DNA of 64,000 nt from positions 124,001 to 188,000 of the forward strand of contig NZ_BMMS01000004.1 of the NCBI RefSeq assembly GCF_014646055.1, given 5' to 3'. Positions 52,271 through 61,205 of the stretch are shown here, piece after piece. Position 1 is the first letter of the stretch. Each line of letters opens with the position of its first letter. The stretch comes from Wenjunlia tyrosinilytica (GTDB taxonomy: Bacteria; Actinomycetota; Actinomycetes; Streptomycetales; Streptomycetaceae). Under the pieces are notes generated by a model that was not told the origin of the DNA, did not search any database, and worked only from the letters and a program-made list of their open reading frames with translations. The position numbers were made by a program, and so were the translations under genes.

Positions 52271-53398
52271 GTGTCACATCGCAAGCCCCGCGCGTCCTGG
52301 GCTCGCATGGTCCTCTCCCCCGGTATCCGCGTCGTCGCCGGTGCCACCACCACCGCGTTGACAGCTTGCGCGTTGATGAGCGGGACGGCGGTCGCCGCAC
52401 CGACTCCCCGTCCTCCGAAGGCCGCTCCCTCCGACGCCCCCTCCATCGAGGAGGTGATGGCCCGCGTGGACTCGCTGTACCGGCAGGCGGGTTCGGCGAC
52501 GCAGCGGTACGACGCCGCCAAGGAGAGGACCGCCGCACAGCGCCGCACCGTGGCCCGGCTGCTCGCCCAGGTGGACCGGGACACCGAGGCGTTGGCCGAG
52601 GCACGCCGCAGGCTCGGGCAGTACGCCTCCGAGCAGTACCGCACGGGCGGGCTCTCCGACACCGGCACGCTTCTGCTGACGCTGAGTCCGCAGAGCTACT
52701 TCGACCAGAGCCATCTGCTCGGGCGGCTGACCAGGAATCAGCAGCACGCCGTCGTCGACTTCCGGGCCAAGCAGAAGCGCTCGGCCGAGCAGCGCAGGCG
52801 CGCGTCGAAGGGACTCGCCGAACTCACGGACGCCCAGCACGACCTGGAGAAGGAGAGGAAGGCGGTCCGGCACAAGCTGGAGCAGGCACGCGACCTGCTC
52901 GCCGACCTCACCGAGAAGGAGCGCGAGCGGCTGGCGGCCCTGCGGGCCGGGCGCGACAGGGAAGCGGGCAGGCAGGCCGACGAACTCGCCCGGCGGGAAA
53001 GGGAGAGGGGCGACGGCGACGACGGCCTCCCCTGGGGCGGCTACACCTCTGTGGCGGCGCGCAAGGCGGTGGCGTTCGCCAGGGCGCAGCTCGACAAGCC
53101 CTATGTGTGGGGCGCGACCGGGCCCAGGGCGTACGACTGCTCGGGGCTGACACAGGGCGCGTGGCGCGCCGCCGGGGTACGGCTGCCGCGCACCACCTGG
53201 GAGCAGATCAAGGCCGGACGGCGTATCGCGGTGCAGGATCTGCGGCCCGGGGATCTGGTGTTCTTCTTCGACGACATCAGCCACGTGGGCCTCTACATCG
53301 GCGCCGGGCGCATGATTCACGCGCCCAAGCCCGGTGACTTCGTGAAGGTGGCCCCGATCACGCAGATGCCGATCTACGGTGCCGTCCGCCCCGAGTAG
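52271..53398 (+). CDS. NlpC/P60 cell-wall hydrolase 1
   Basis: Secreted C40-family peptidoglycan endopeptidase, 375 residues. Signal peptide to about residue 43 (cut at TAVAA-PT), a long coiled-coil region (about residues 58-245, Arg/Glu/Ala-rich) that in such proteins regulates the catalytic domain, then the NlpC/P60 domain with Cys290 in YDCSGLTQGAW, His338 in ISHVGLYIG and His350 in RMIHAPKPG. GTG at 52271 gives the common MSHRKPR-type start; a TTG one codon earlier is possible. GAGGAGTCG precedes it. A paralogue lies 0.8 kb downstream. Confidence 0.93.
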   Translation: MSHRKPRASWARMVLSPGIRVVAGATTTALTACALMSGTAVAAPTPRPPKAAPSDAPSIEEVMARVDSLYRQAGSATQRYDAAKERTAAQRRTVARLLAQVDRDTEALAEARRRLGQYASEQYRTGGLSDTGTLLLTLSPQSYFDQSHLLGRLTRNQQHAVVDFRAKQKRSAEQRRRASKGLAELTDAQHDLEKERKAVRHKLEQARDLLADLTEKERERLAALRAGRDREAGRQADELARRERERGDGDDGLPWGGYTSVAARKAVAFARAQLDKPYVWGATGPRAYDCSGLTQGAWRAAGVRLPRTTWEQIKAGRRIAVQDLRPGDLVFFFDDISHVGLYIGAGRMIHAPKPGDFVKVAPITQMPIYGAVRPE

Positions 53399-53480
53399 GA
53401 CGCCGTGCGGGACGCCCTTGTGCGAGACGCCATTGCGTGGGGGCGCTTGCGCGGGGACGCCGTTGCGCGGGAACGCCGAA
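53399..53480. repeat. Degenerate GC repeat after NlpC/P60 gene 1
   Basis: About five imperfect copies of a 15-18 base unit (core GACGCC-n-TTGCG) follow the stop codon. It is non-coding and has no clear hairpin. Function is not evident. Confidence 0.5.
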
Positions 53481-53491
53481 CTGAGACTCCG

Positions 53492-53845
53492 TCACGTCCA
53501 CAGGACGGCGATGAAGATGTTGGCCGTCGTCAGCAGGCCCACGGCCGCGAACAGCCCCTTCTCCACCTTCTCGTCGTCACGCTTGACGTAGACCAGCCCC
53601 AGGACGACCACCAGCACGGCCAGTTTGATGCCGATCTTGATGTTGTTCAGGTGCTGGTCGTCGGCCTGGTTGAGGCCGACGAGGATCACACCGGTCACCA
53701 GCATGGTCAGCGCTCCGTGCAGCATCGCCGGCACCATGCGCGCCTCGCCCGCGGCCATCGGCTCGAGCTGGGTGAGGAATCCGCCGAGCAGAGCGGCGAT
53801 GCCGATGATGTGGAGTGCGACGAAGACGTTGATCGTGGTGTCCAT
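53492..53845 (-). CDS. Small four-helix membrane protein, unknown
   Basis: A 117-residue protein consisting of four transmembrane helices with almost no soluble loops (INVFVALHIIGIAALLGGFL, ALTMLVTGVILVGL, IKIGIKLAVLVVVLGLVYV, GLFAAVGLLTTANIFIAV). It resembles DUF2269/SirB-like small membrane proteins in layout, but I see no diagnostic motif. ATG at 53845 is chosen; earlier in-frame starts add non-membrane sequence. It lies between the two NlpC/P60 genes on the opposite strand. Function unknown. Confidence 0.78.
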   Translation of the reverse strand: MDTTINVFVALHIIGIAALLGGFLTQLEPMAAGEARMVPAMLHGALTMLVTGVILVGLNQADDQHLNNIKIGIKLAVLVVVLGLVYVKRDDEKVEKGLFAAVGLLTTANIFIAVLWT

Positions 53846-54162
53846 GGCCGCGAGCTTAATCACGGCCCCCGTAGCACTCACCAGGGGTCCCGGCCACCTC
53901 ATCGGGCGCTTCGGTCAGCCGCCGAACGGCCCCGCCGCATCAGCCGATCGACATCTCAACCCAATCCATAATACTTCGGGCCAATCCGATCACCTTCGCT
54001 CGTCCCCCATCAGTGCACATCCCTCCAGGTTTAACGTCGCTCCCCAGGTGGCCGATCCCGCCCGTCGATCACGACGGCACCGGCCGCTCCCGTGGAACCG
54101 GCGTGGCTCGCTCCCCCGTACGAGCCGCGCCGGCCCCCGGACAGGAAGGAGTTGTCGGCCCC
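53846..54162. other. Intergenic region before NlpC/P60 gene 2
   Basis: This 317-base stretch between divergent genes contains no credible gene. The part around 53955-53995 is relatively AT-rich, with CCAATCC repeated about 20 bases apart and a CATAAT that could be a -10 box. No c-di-AMP (ydaO) riboswitch core or GTnAC direct repeat is visible. AAGGAG (54144-54149) lies 13 bases before the GTG. Confidence 0.5.
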
Positions 54163-55239
54163 GTGGCGTCCCACAGGAAGCCCAAACGTCCGCTCACGGC
54201 CTCCGGCTCCCGCACCACCGCGGCCACGCTGGCCCTCGCGGGAGCGGCGACGGCCACCGTGCTGAGCCAGCCGGGAAGCGCGGCACCTCGGCCCTCCGCC
54301 GAGCAGGCCGGAAAGCGCGTCACGGACCTGTACCGGCAGGCCGAGCGGATGACGGAGAAGTACAACGGGGCCAAGGAGAAGCGCGACCGCGCCCAGCGCC
54401 GGGTGAACGACCTCCAGGACGAGATCGCCCGCCGGACGGACCGGATGGGCGACGTGCGCCGCCACCTCGGCGCCATCGCCGCGGCCCAGTACCGCGAGGG
54501 AGGGACGCTCGACCCGTCGGCGCGTCTGGCGCTCTCCTCCGATCCCGGCCAGTACCTGGAGCGCGCCGGGCTGGTGGACCGGATCACACGGGCGCAGGCG
54601 AGGACCCTGCGCGGCTACGTCCACGCCCGCCGGGCGCTGGAGCGGGACCGGGCCGAGGCGGCGGACCTGCTGGACGAGCTCGACGGCGCCCGGGACAGGG
54701 TCGCCGAGCACCGGCGGGCGGTCGGCGCGAAGCTCCACGAGGCGCAGCGGCTGCTGGACGGCCTCGACCCCTCTCAGCGCGCCGAGCTCGCGGCAGCCGA
54801 CGGCATGACGGCTCCGCGGAGGGCGCGGACGGACCGGGGCGAGCAGTCGCGCGACGCGGTGTTCCGGGCCATGGACCTGCCCGCTCCGTCGTCACGGGCC
54901 GCGGCCGCCGTGGCGTTCGCCCGCGCCGCGCTCGGCAAGCCCTATGTATGGGGTGCGACCGGCCCCAACGCCTTCGACTGCTCGGGGCTCACCCAGTCCG
55001 CGTGGCGCGCCGCCGGGGTCTCCCTGCCGCGTACGACGTATACGCAGATCAACACCGGGCACCGCATCCCCCGCTCGGGCCTGCGCCCCGGTGACCTGGT
55101 CTTCTTCTACTCCGGCATCAGCCATGTGGGCCTCTACATCGGCGACGGGCGGATGATCCACGCCCCGCACCCGGGGGCACCGGTCCGGGTGGCGCCCATC
55201 GACCAGATGCCGTTCGCGGGCGCGGCCCGCCCCGTCTGA
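54163..55239 (+). CDS. NlpC/P60 cell-wall hydrolase 2
   Basis: Second C40 endopeptidase, 358 residues, paralogous to the one at 52.3 kb: same start (VASHRKPKRP), signal peptide to about residue 41 (GSA-AP), coiled coil (about 48-215) and NlpC/P60 domain with Cys273 in FDCSGLTQSAW, His321 in ISHVGLYIG and His333 in RMIHAPHPG. The catalytic domains are nearly identical, the coiled coils less so, suggesting an old tandem duplication with regulatory divergence. GTG at 54163 is the best start. The downstream 108 bases contain degenerate CCCGTCCAGCCCGG repeats. Confidence 0.93.
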   Translation: MASHRKPKRPLTASGSRTTAATLALAGAATATVLSQPGSAAPRPSAEQAGKRVTDLYRQAERMTEKYNGAKEKRDRAQRRVNDLQDEIARRTDRMGDVRRHLGAIAAAQYREGGTLDPSARLALSSDPGQYLERAGLVDRITRAQARTLRGYVHARRALERDRAEAADLLDELDGARDRVAEHRRAVGAKLHEAQRLLDGLDPSQRAELAAADGMTAPRRARTDRGEQSRDAVFRAMDLPAPSSRAAAAVAFARAALGKPYVWGATGPNAFDCSGLTQSAWRAAGVSLPRTTYTQINTGHRIPRSGLRPGDLVFFYSGISHVGLYIGDGRMIHAPHPGAPVRVAPIDQMPFAGAARPV

Positions 55240-55347
55240 CCCGCCCCGTCCAGCCCGGCCCGGCCCGTCCAGCCCGGCCCAGCCAGCCCGGCCCGATCGT
55301 CCGCCCGGCACCGTGCCCCCCGCGCCGAGCGGTGGCGCGGACCGGCG

Positions 55348-56160
55348 TCAGTAGCGGTACGCGGGGGGCTGGTTGAGCATCGCGTGCCGCACGCCCTGCA
55401 TCGTGGTGATCCTTCGGACCATGACGATCGCGAGGACGGCCGCCGCGACCGAGACCAGCGCCCCGGCCATATCGATGCCGTAGGACCAGCGCATGGCGGA
55501 GAAGTCGGTGACCGACGTGCCGCTGCGGATCGCCACGGCGACCCAGGAGAGCAGATTGCCCGCCACCCAGGCCAGCCACCACCACAGCACCAGCGGCGGC
55601 CCGCTGGTCGGCTTCATCCGGTAGGGCCCCGCCCCCGTGGCGGGGTCGCCGGCGCTCCAGACGTCGTCGGCGATCTGCTTGGGGAACCACAGGTTCACCA
55701 CCGGGGTGAACCAGGCCCCTATCGTCCAGCCCGGTCCGAGGCGGTGCCACCCCACCGGGACGAAGGCGGCGGCGTTCCTGCGCACCCGGTGGAACCAGAC
55801 GATGAACACCACACCGGTCGCCAGCAGGAGCAGCAGGCCGCCGACGCCGGTGACGGCGTAGAAGGAGTCGGCGGCCCGCGCGTCCTGGGCGTCCACCCCG
55901 CCGGGGTCGGTCTCGAGCTGCCCGAAGAGCACGAACTCGATCGCCGCCGCGCCCAGCGCCAGCGCCTGCGCCAGAGCGTTCAGGCCCAGCAGGACCGTGA
56001 GGGCGTTGGCCAGGCCGCTGGGTATGCGCACCGGAGCGGGCGCGGGCGGCAGGTACGGGGCGTAGGGGGCGGGGGGCGGCGCCCAGGCGGAGAGCGCTCC
56101 GCAGGAGGGGCAGTAGCCGCCGGGGGCTACCTGGGCAGCGTGGCATCGCTGGCACAGCAT
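55348..56160 (-). CDS. DUF4328 membrane protein with zinc ribbon
   Basis: A 270-residue protein of family DUF4328. The N-terminus is a small zinc ribbon, MLCQRCHAAQVAPGGYCPSC (two CxxC pairs), then a Pro/Tyr/Ala-rich linker and about five transmembrane helices. The family signature is seen in FIVWFHRVRRNAAAF and WTIGAWFTPVVNLWFPKQIADDVWSA. Role unknown. It starts 61 bases after the LuxR/NarL-type regulator gene ends on the same strand, so it may be transcribed with the regulator and kinase. Confidence 0.87.
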   Translation of the reverse strand: MLCQRCHAAQVAPGGYCPSCGALSAWAPPPAPYAPYLPPAPAPVRIPSGLANALTVLLGLNALAQALALGAAAIEFVLFGQLETDPGGVDAQDARAADSFYAVTGVGGLLLLLATGVVFIVWFHRVRRNAAAFVPVGWHRLGPGWTIGAWFTPVVNLWFPKQIADDVWSAGDPATGAGPYRMKPTSGPPLVLWWWLAWVAGNLLSWVAVAIRSGTSVTDFSAMRWSYGIDMAGALVSVAAAVLAIVMVRRITTMQGVRHAMLNQPPAYRY

Positions 56161-56220
56161 GGTGTGGGGGCATCCTCAGCGGCTGAAGAACGACGTGAAG
56201 TGGTGAGCGGGGGTGGTGGT

Positions 56221-56904
56221 TCAGACGAGTCGGCGGGCGGTGGCCCATCGGGTCAGTTCGTGGCGATTGCTCAGCTGGAGCTTACGCAGCACGGCCGACA
56301 CATGGCTCTCCACGGTCTTCACGGAGATGAACAGCTGCTTGGCGATCTCCTTGTACGCGTAGCCGCGCGCGATCAGCCGCAGCACCTCGCGCTCGCGCTG
56401 GGTGAGCCGGTCCAGGTCCTCGTCCACGGGCGGGGTGTCGGTGGCCGCGAAGGCGTCCAGCACGAACCCCGCCAGGCGGGGCGAGAAGACGGCGTCGCCG
56501 TCGGCGACCCGGAAGACCGCGGCCACGAGGTCGGGGCCGGTGATGGTCTTGGTGACATAGCCGCGGGCGCCGCCGCGGATGACGCCGATGACGTCCTCGG
56601 CAGCGTCGGAGACCGACAGCGCCAGGAAGCGGACCGGCTGCTCGGCGTCGTTCATCAAGGGCGCGCAGCGGCGCAGCACCTCGACCCCGCCGCCGCCGGG
56701 CAGATGCACGTCGAGCAGGACGACGTCCGGCCGGGTCGCGGTCACGACGGTGACGGCCTGTTCGACGTCGGCCGCCTCACCGACGACGTCCACTCCGGTG
56801 CGCTCGACGTCACCGATCTCGGCCTGCACACCCGTGCGGAACATCCGGTGGTCGTCGACGAGGACGACCCTTGCCCGCCGGGCCTGCTCTGCCGCTTCCG
56901 TCAT
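56221..56904 (-). CDS. NarL/LuxR-type response regulator
   Basis: A 227-residue regulator. Receiver domain with Asp17-Asp18, phospho-acceptor Asp65 in VVLLDVHLPGGGG and Lys in GYVTKTITG. The C-terminal LuxR helix-turn-helix is LTQREREVLRLIARGYAYKE plus SVKTVESHVSAVLRKL. Its ATG at 56904 overlaps the kinase stop by 4 bases. It probably controls the divergent PspC/LiaF-like gene and its own operon, as LiaR-type regulators do in envelope-stress responses; this is inference from layout. Confidence 0.94.
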   Translation of the reverse strand: MTEAAEQARRARVVLVDDHRMFRTGVQAEIGDVERTGVDVVGEAADVEQAVTVVTATRPDVVLLDVHLPGGGGVEVLRRCAPLMNDAEQPVRFLALSVSDAAEDVIGVIRGGARGYVTKTITGPDLVAAVFRVADGDAVFSPRLAGFVLDAFAATDTPPVDEDLDRLTQREREVLRLIARGYAYKEIAKQLFISVKTVESHVSAVLRKLQLSNRHELTRWATARRLV

Positions 56905-58199
56905 GACGAACGCTCCATTTCCAGTTCCACCTCGGTACCCCCGCCCGGCACGCCGCGCAGCACCGCCCGGCCGCCGTGGCGCTCCATCCTGCCGATGATC
57001 GAGCCTCGCACGCCGAGCCGGTCGGCGGGTACCTGGTCGAGGTCGAAGCCGGGGCCGCGGTCGCGCACGAAGACGAAGACCTTGCCCTCCTCGACCTCCG
57101 CGTACACCTGCACGGGCGCACCGCCACCGTACTTGGCCGCGTTCACCATCGCCTCGCGTGCCGCCTGCGTCAGGGCGTTCAGCCTGTCGTCGAGCGGGCA
57201 GTCGCCCACGCACACGACCTCGACGGGCACTCCGTGCGCGTCCTCGACCTCGCCGGCCACGCGGCGCACCGCCTCGGCGAGCGTGCTGGGCTCGTCCTCC
57301 TTCTCGCCCTCGGGCCGGTACAGCCACACCCGAAGCTCGCGTTCCTGGGCGCGGGCGAGCCTGGTCACCTCGCGGGGGTCGTCGGCGTTGCGCTGGATCA
57401 GGGTGAGGGTGTGCAGGACGGAGTCGTGGACGTGGGCGGCCACCTCGGCGCGCTCCTGGGCGCGTATGCGTTCGCGGCGCTCGGCGGACAGGTCCTGGGC
57501 CATGCGCACCATGTAGGGCCCGGCGAGCAGGGCGAGGCCGACGATGATCGCCAATGCCGCCTGGAGGACGGCCCCGATGTGCCGCACCGAGCCCTGGACG
57601 ACGATGAAGCCGGTCACGCCCGCGCTCACCAGCACCACTCCGGCGGCGCCCCGCGCGATGGGCAGCAGGCGCTTGCTCCTGCCCATCTCGACCCAGCGGG
57701 CGCGGCGGGCGTTGTCGGCCTGCCGCCACACCAGGGCGACTCCCGCGCTGACGAGCACGAACGGCCACACATAGCGGCCCACGGAGCCCAGCCGCATATT
57801 GTCGATGACCGCGACGACACCGAGGGCGAACGCGAGCAGGCCCAGGAGCTTCTTGCGTTCGTGGCCGCGCCCGCTCAGCCGCCAGTTGCCGTGCCCGACC
57901 GCGGGGTCCTTCAGCTCCACCCCGCCGACCCCGAGCGGGACGAAGAACCAGAACGCGGCATACAGCGCGACGCCCATCCCCTGGGCCACCACCAGGGCGG
58001 CGAACGCGATCCGCACCCATGCCACCGGCAGCCCGAGATGCCCGGCCAGCCCGCGGGCGACACCGCCGAGCATGCGGCCCTCGGCGCTGCGGTAGAGCTT
58101 GCGCACGGGGGGTTCTTCCGCGGCGAGGTGCGAGGAGTACGCGGTCGCGCCGGTCGCGGTGGAGGGCGGACTGGTGGCGGGCATACCGCCGATGGTCAC
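56901..58199 (-). CDS. PspC-fused histidine kinase
   Basis: A 432-residue membrane kinase of the NarX/DesK class. Residues 32-92 form a PspC domain (VRKLYRSAEGRMLGGVARGL ... FWFFVPLG), fused to further helices (about 115-235), then the HisKA_3 helix with His258 in EVAAHVHDSVLHTLTL, N box AAREAMVNAAKYGG and G box DRGPGFDLDQVP with VRGSIIGRMERHGG. PspC fusion is recurrent in actinobacteria and points to sensing of membrane stress. The stop overlaps the regulator ATG. Start 58199 gives MTIGGMPATS; Met6 is an alternative. Divergent from the PspC protein at 58469. Confidence 0.92.
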   Translation of the reverse strand: MTIGGMPATSPPSTATGATAYSSHLAAEEPPVRKLYRSAEGRMLGGVARGLAGHLGLPVAWVRIAFAALVVAQGMGVALYAAFWFFVPLGVGGVELKDPAVGHGNWRLSGRGHERKKLLGLLAFALGVVAVIDNMRLGSVGRYVWPFVLVSAGVALVWRQADNARRARWVEMGRSKRLLPIARGAAGVVLVSAGVTGFIVVQGSVRHIGAVLQAALAIIVGLALLAGPYMVRMAQDLSAERRERIRAQERAEVAAHVHDSVLHTLTLIQRNADDPREVTRLARAQERELRVWLYRPEGEKEDEPSTLAEAVRRVAGEVEDAHGVPVEVVCVGDCPLDDRLNALTQAAREAMVNAAKYGGGAPVQVYAEVEEGKVFVFVRDRGPGFDLDQVPADRLGVRGSIIGRMERHGGRAVLRGVPGGGTEVELEMERSS

Positions 58200-58468
58200 A
58201 CGAAGGACCGCCCGGGGGCATCAGGGGCGCCCCGGATCTCTGCCCCGAGAACCGGTCCCGCGGCGGTGTCCCGCCGCGCTTGCCGTGCTTGCAGGACCGC
58301 GGGGACCGCCGTGCCCGCCCCTCCGCCGTGCCACGGAGCCCTCGGCCGCGCCCGTGGCCGCGCTCGCGGCCGCGCGCCCGGGGCCCGGTCCGGGTCGGGA
58401 CCCTAGGGCGGGATTCAGGGTGTGATCAGGGGGAGGGCGGATGGGTTCCGGGGACGACTACCGCCACC

Positions 58469-59785
58469 ATGGAGGGCATGACGGAAGACAGCGCCCCGAA
58501 CGGTGCTCCTCACGACGCACCCGAGGGACCGGCCGACGCACGCCCCGACGCGGGGTCGGCGGTGGCCGGTGTGCCGCTGTCCCGCAGCCGGCGGCACCGC
58601 GTGGTCGGCGGCGTGTGCGGCGGGCTCGGCCGCTATTTCGACCTGGACCCGGTGATCTTCCGGATCGTGCTCGGCGTGCTGGCGGTCACCGGCGGCATCG
58701 GGCTGCTGCTGTACGGGGCGGCGTGGCTGTTCATACCGGCGCACGGCGAGCATCGCAACGAGGCCCAGCGGATGCTCTCCGGCCGGGTCGAGGGCCAGGG
58801 CATGGCGGCGGTGCTGACCGCGCTGGTCGGCAGCGGCTACTTCCTGTCCACGATCGGCTCCGACGGCGGCAACCCGTTCCCGCTGCTGGTGATCGCCGCG
58901 GTGTTCGGCGCGGTCTTCCTGTCCCAGCGGCGCAGGCGCGGGGCGGAGTCGGCGGCCGTGCCGGGGGGCGCGTCGGCCACGGGGGTGTCGGACGCGCCCC
59001 CGGCCGCCCAGCCGCCGCCGACGCCGGGCGCCCCCTCGTGGTGGAAGGGCGCGGGCTCCGGGCACACCGGATACCTGTGGGGGCCGGACGACGGAAGCTT
59101 CGACGAGACCGCCGGGCCACGCGCTCCGATGCCGCCCCCGCAGCCGCGCGAGCCCCGCTCGTTCCTGGCGTTCACCGTCCTCTGCCTCGCCGTGTGCGCC
59201 GCGGTGATCGGGACGGGGGCGACCTGGTCGCGCCCCCTGGGCACGGCGCTGGAGACCGGCTTCGCCTGCGCGCTTGCGGTGCTGGCCCTGGGCCTGCTCG
59301 TGGGCGCCTGGTTCGGCAGGGCCCGAGGCGGAACGATCTTCCTGGCGGTCCTCACCACGTTCCTGCTCGGCGTATCGGCGGCGCTGCCGAAGAACATCGG
59401 GCACGACTGGCGGACCGTGCGGTGGGCGCCCGCGAGCGCCGCAGACGTGCGCTCCTCCTACGAGATCGGCGCGGGCCAGGCGACGCTGGACCTGCGCCGG
59501 GTCGACCCGAAGGGCGCCACCATCCGTGTACACGGGGAGGCGGGAGTGGGACGGCTGGTCGTCCGTGTGCCGGACACGGTGAAGGTCGAGGTGACCGCCG
59601 AGATCGGCGCGGGCGTCATCGAACTGCCGGGCGGGGAGAGCGGAGACATCGACGTCGAGGTCGACAGCCGCCGCCGGGCGGTCGTGGAACCGACCGCTCC
59701 CCGGAGGGAACGGATCGCGGGCACCTTCATGCTCGACCTGAAGGTCGGCGCGGGACATGTGGAGGTCATCGATGAAGCGGCATGA
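58469..59785 (+). CDS. PspC / LiaF-like (toastrack) membrane protein
   Basis: A 438-residue protein. A PspC domain (about residues 38-95, HRVVGGVCGGLGRYFDLDPV ... AAWLFIPAHG) is followed by two more helical pairs with a Pro-rich stretch between, and a C-terminal beta-solenoid (about 335-430, YEIGAGQATLDLRRVDPKGA ... EIGAGVIELPGG ... LKVGAGHVEVI) of the LiaF/toastrack type. This suggests it holds the adjacent kinase in check and responds to membrane damage. Starts at 58469 or 58478 (both ATG) are possible. Its end overlaps the next small gene by 14 bases. Confidence 0.9.
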   Translation: MEGMTEDSAPNGAPHDAPEGPADARPDAGSAVAGVPLSRSRRHRVVGGVCGGLGRYFDLDPVIFRIVLGVLAVTGGIGLLLYGAAWLFIPAHGEHRNEAQRMLSGRVEGQGMAAVLTALVGSGYFLSTIGSDGGNPFPLLVIAAVFGAVFLSQRRRRGAESAAVPGGASATGVSDAPPAAQPPPTPGAPSWWKGAGSGHTGYLWGPDDGSFDETAGPRAPMPPPQPREPRSFLAFTVLCLAVCAAVIGTGATWSRPLGTALETGFACALAVLALGLLVGAWFGRARGGTIFLAVLTTFLLGVSAALPKNIGHDWRTVRWAPASAADVRSSYEIGAGQATLDLRRVDPKGATIRVHGEAGVGRLVVRVPDTVKVEVTAEIGAGVIELPGGESGDIDVEVDSRRRAVVEPTAPRRERIAGTFMLDLKVGAGHVEVIDEAA

Positions 59786-59999
59786 GTTCGATCCGGCGGT
59801 GCTGGTGGCCGGACTGCTCTTCCTGGGCCTCGCCGTCCTCTACCTGCTCGATGCCTCGGGCGCGGCGGACATCCCCTCCGTCGTCGGCGCGGTGACGACC
59901 GGGGTGGGGCTGGTGACGGTCGGGATCACCGCGGGTGTGACGGAGTCGGCCCGCTCGCGCAGGCGCAGGTGCGCAGACAAACGCGCCGGCGACGCATGA
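59772..59999 (+). CDS. Small membrane protein, partner of the PspC/LiaF-like gene
   Basis: A 75-residue protein starting MKRHEFDPAVLVAGLLFLG with two transmembrane helices (about 8-27 and 35-56) and a basic Arg/Lys tail. The ATG at 59772 overlaps the 3' end of the PspC/LiaF-like gene and has GGAGGTC in front of it, so it is translationally coupled. No known motif. It most likely belongs to the same stress-response unit. A 105-base gap with short CACACGAGCCG repeats follows it. Confidence 0.82.
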   Translation: MKRHEFDPAVLVAGLLFLGLAVLYLLDASGAADIPSVVGAVTTGVGLVTVGITAGVTESARSRRRRCADKRAGDA

Positions 60000-60104
60000 G
60001 CCCGCGGCACATGGGCCGACGGCACACGAGCCGGAGACACACGAGCCGACGACAGACGGAGACAGACACGGAGGCGCGAGCGGGCGCCGGCGCCGCGAGC
60101 GGCG

Positions 60105-61115
60105 CTACTGGAGCTCGACCCGGCCCCCCTGCTCTCGGACGTCGATCCTGCGCAGCGGCTTGGTCGCGGGCCCGTTCAGCACCTCGCCGGTGGCCGCGTC
60201 GAACACCGAACCATGGCAGGGGCAGTTGAACCGGCCCTCCTTGGGCGGGTCGACCGGGCAGCCGGAGTGCGTGCAGATCGCCGAGAACGCCGCGAACTCG
60301 CCCTGCTTGGGCTGGACGACGTAGGCCGCGGAGCCCGACGACTCCATGACCTTCGCCCCGCCGCCCACAGGCACCGCCTTGACCGCGACGGAGGCGCCGC
60401 CACGCGCTCTCCCGGGTGAGCTGGGGGCGCCACTCGGATTCCCGCTCGGACTGGTGCTCGGGGTCGGCGCGGCCGAAGCCCCGCTGTCGCCGCTGCGCCC
60501 GCGCCAGAGCCCGACACCGCCCATGACGCCCCCGACGGCGCCGAGCCCGAGCACCGCGGCGCCCGCGTCGAGCACGGAGCGGCGGCTGCGCCCCGCCCCG
60601 GCGAGCACCCCCCGTGCGGCCTGATCGCGGCGGGCGGCCAGCCGGGCGTCGAGCGAGAGCACGGGCGCCCCGGCCAGCACGAACGGCAGCCAGGCCATGA
60701 GGTAGACGAGGTCATTGCCGTAGTAGTAGGGCTCGACCTGCCAGCTGACGGTCAGCCACAGGCTGAGGCTGATCAGCGCACCGCCGACGGCCGCGAGCCG
60801 CGTGAGGAGGCCGCAGAGGACGCCGAGGCCGACGGCGAGTTCACCGAACGCGATGGCGGTGCCGAAGGCCTCCGGGGCCTTGAGCGCCAGGTCGATCATC
60901 GCCGGGATCGCGGCCGAACCCGCCTTGTCGATGCCGTTGAGCTGATCGGCCATCGAGCCCGCGCCGGAGGCGGCGAGGAAGTCGGGGTCGGTGAGCTTGT
61001 CCATCCCCGCGTAGATGAAGGTGATCCCCAGGAAGATCCGCAGGGGCAGGAGCGCGTATCGCGACGCGGTCTCCCGCCACGGGCCGCCGCCGTCTTCCGC
61101 TGCCGCATGGGACAT
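60105..61115 (-). CDS. DoxD-like membrane protein fused to a Rieske domain
   Basis: A 336-residue fusion. Residues 18-160 form a DoxX/DoxD-type four-helix unit (LPLRIFLGITFIYAGMDKLT ... FGELAVGLGVLCGL). A basic segment GRSRRSVLDAG at 175-185 starts another helix, resembling an internal Tat-type signal, followed by a Ser/Pro/Gly linker. The C-terminal domain is Rieske [2Fe-2S]: Cys281-Thr-His283 and Cys298-Pro-Cys300-His301, with Cys286/Cys300 placed for the usual disulfide. It probably passes electrons from a quinone or thiosulfate-type donor at the membrane, but the partner is unknown. ATG at 61115. Confidence 0.9.
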   Translation of the reverse strand: MSHAAAEDGGGPWRETASRYALLPLRIFLGITFIYAGMDKLTDPDFLAASGAGSMADQLNGIDKAGSAAIPAMIDLALKAPEAFGTAIAFGELAVGLGVLCGLLTRLAAVGGALISLSLWLTVSWQVEPYYYGNDLVYLMAWLPFVLAGAPVLSLDARLAARRDQAARGVLAGAGRSRRSVLDAGAAVLGLGAVGGVMGGVGLWRGRSGDSGASAAPTPSTSPSGNPSGAPSSPGRARGGASVAVKAVPVGGGAKVMESSGSAAYVVQPKQGEFAAFSAICTHSGCPVDPPKEGRFNCPCHGSVFDAATGEVLNGPATKPLRRIDVREQGGRVELQ

Positions 61116-61205
61116 GGCGTCCCCGCCTCTCCGCGCTCGTTGGTCGTTCGCATCGCGACCAGTACACCCAGCCCGGCACTACCGGGCAATCTGAAGAGTC
61201 ATACG

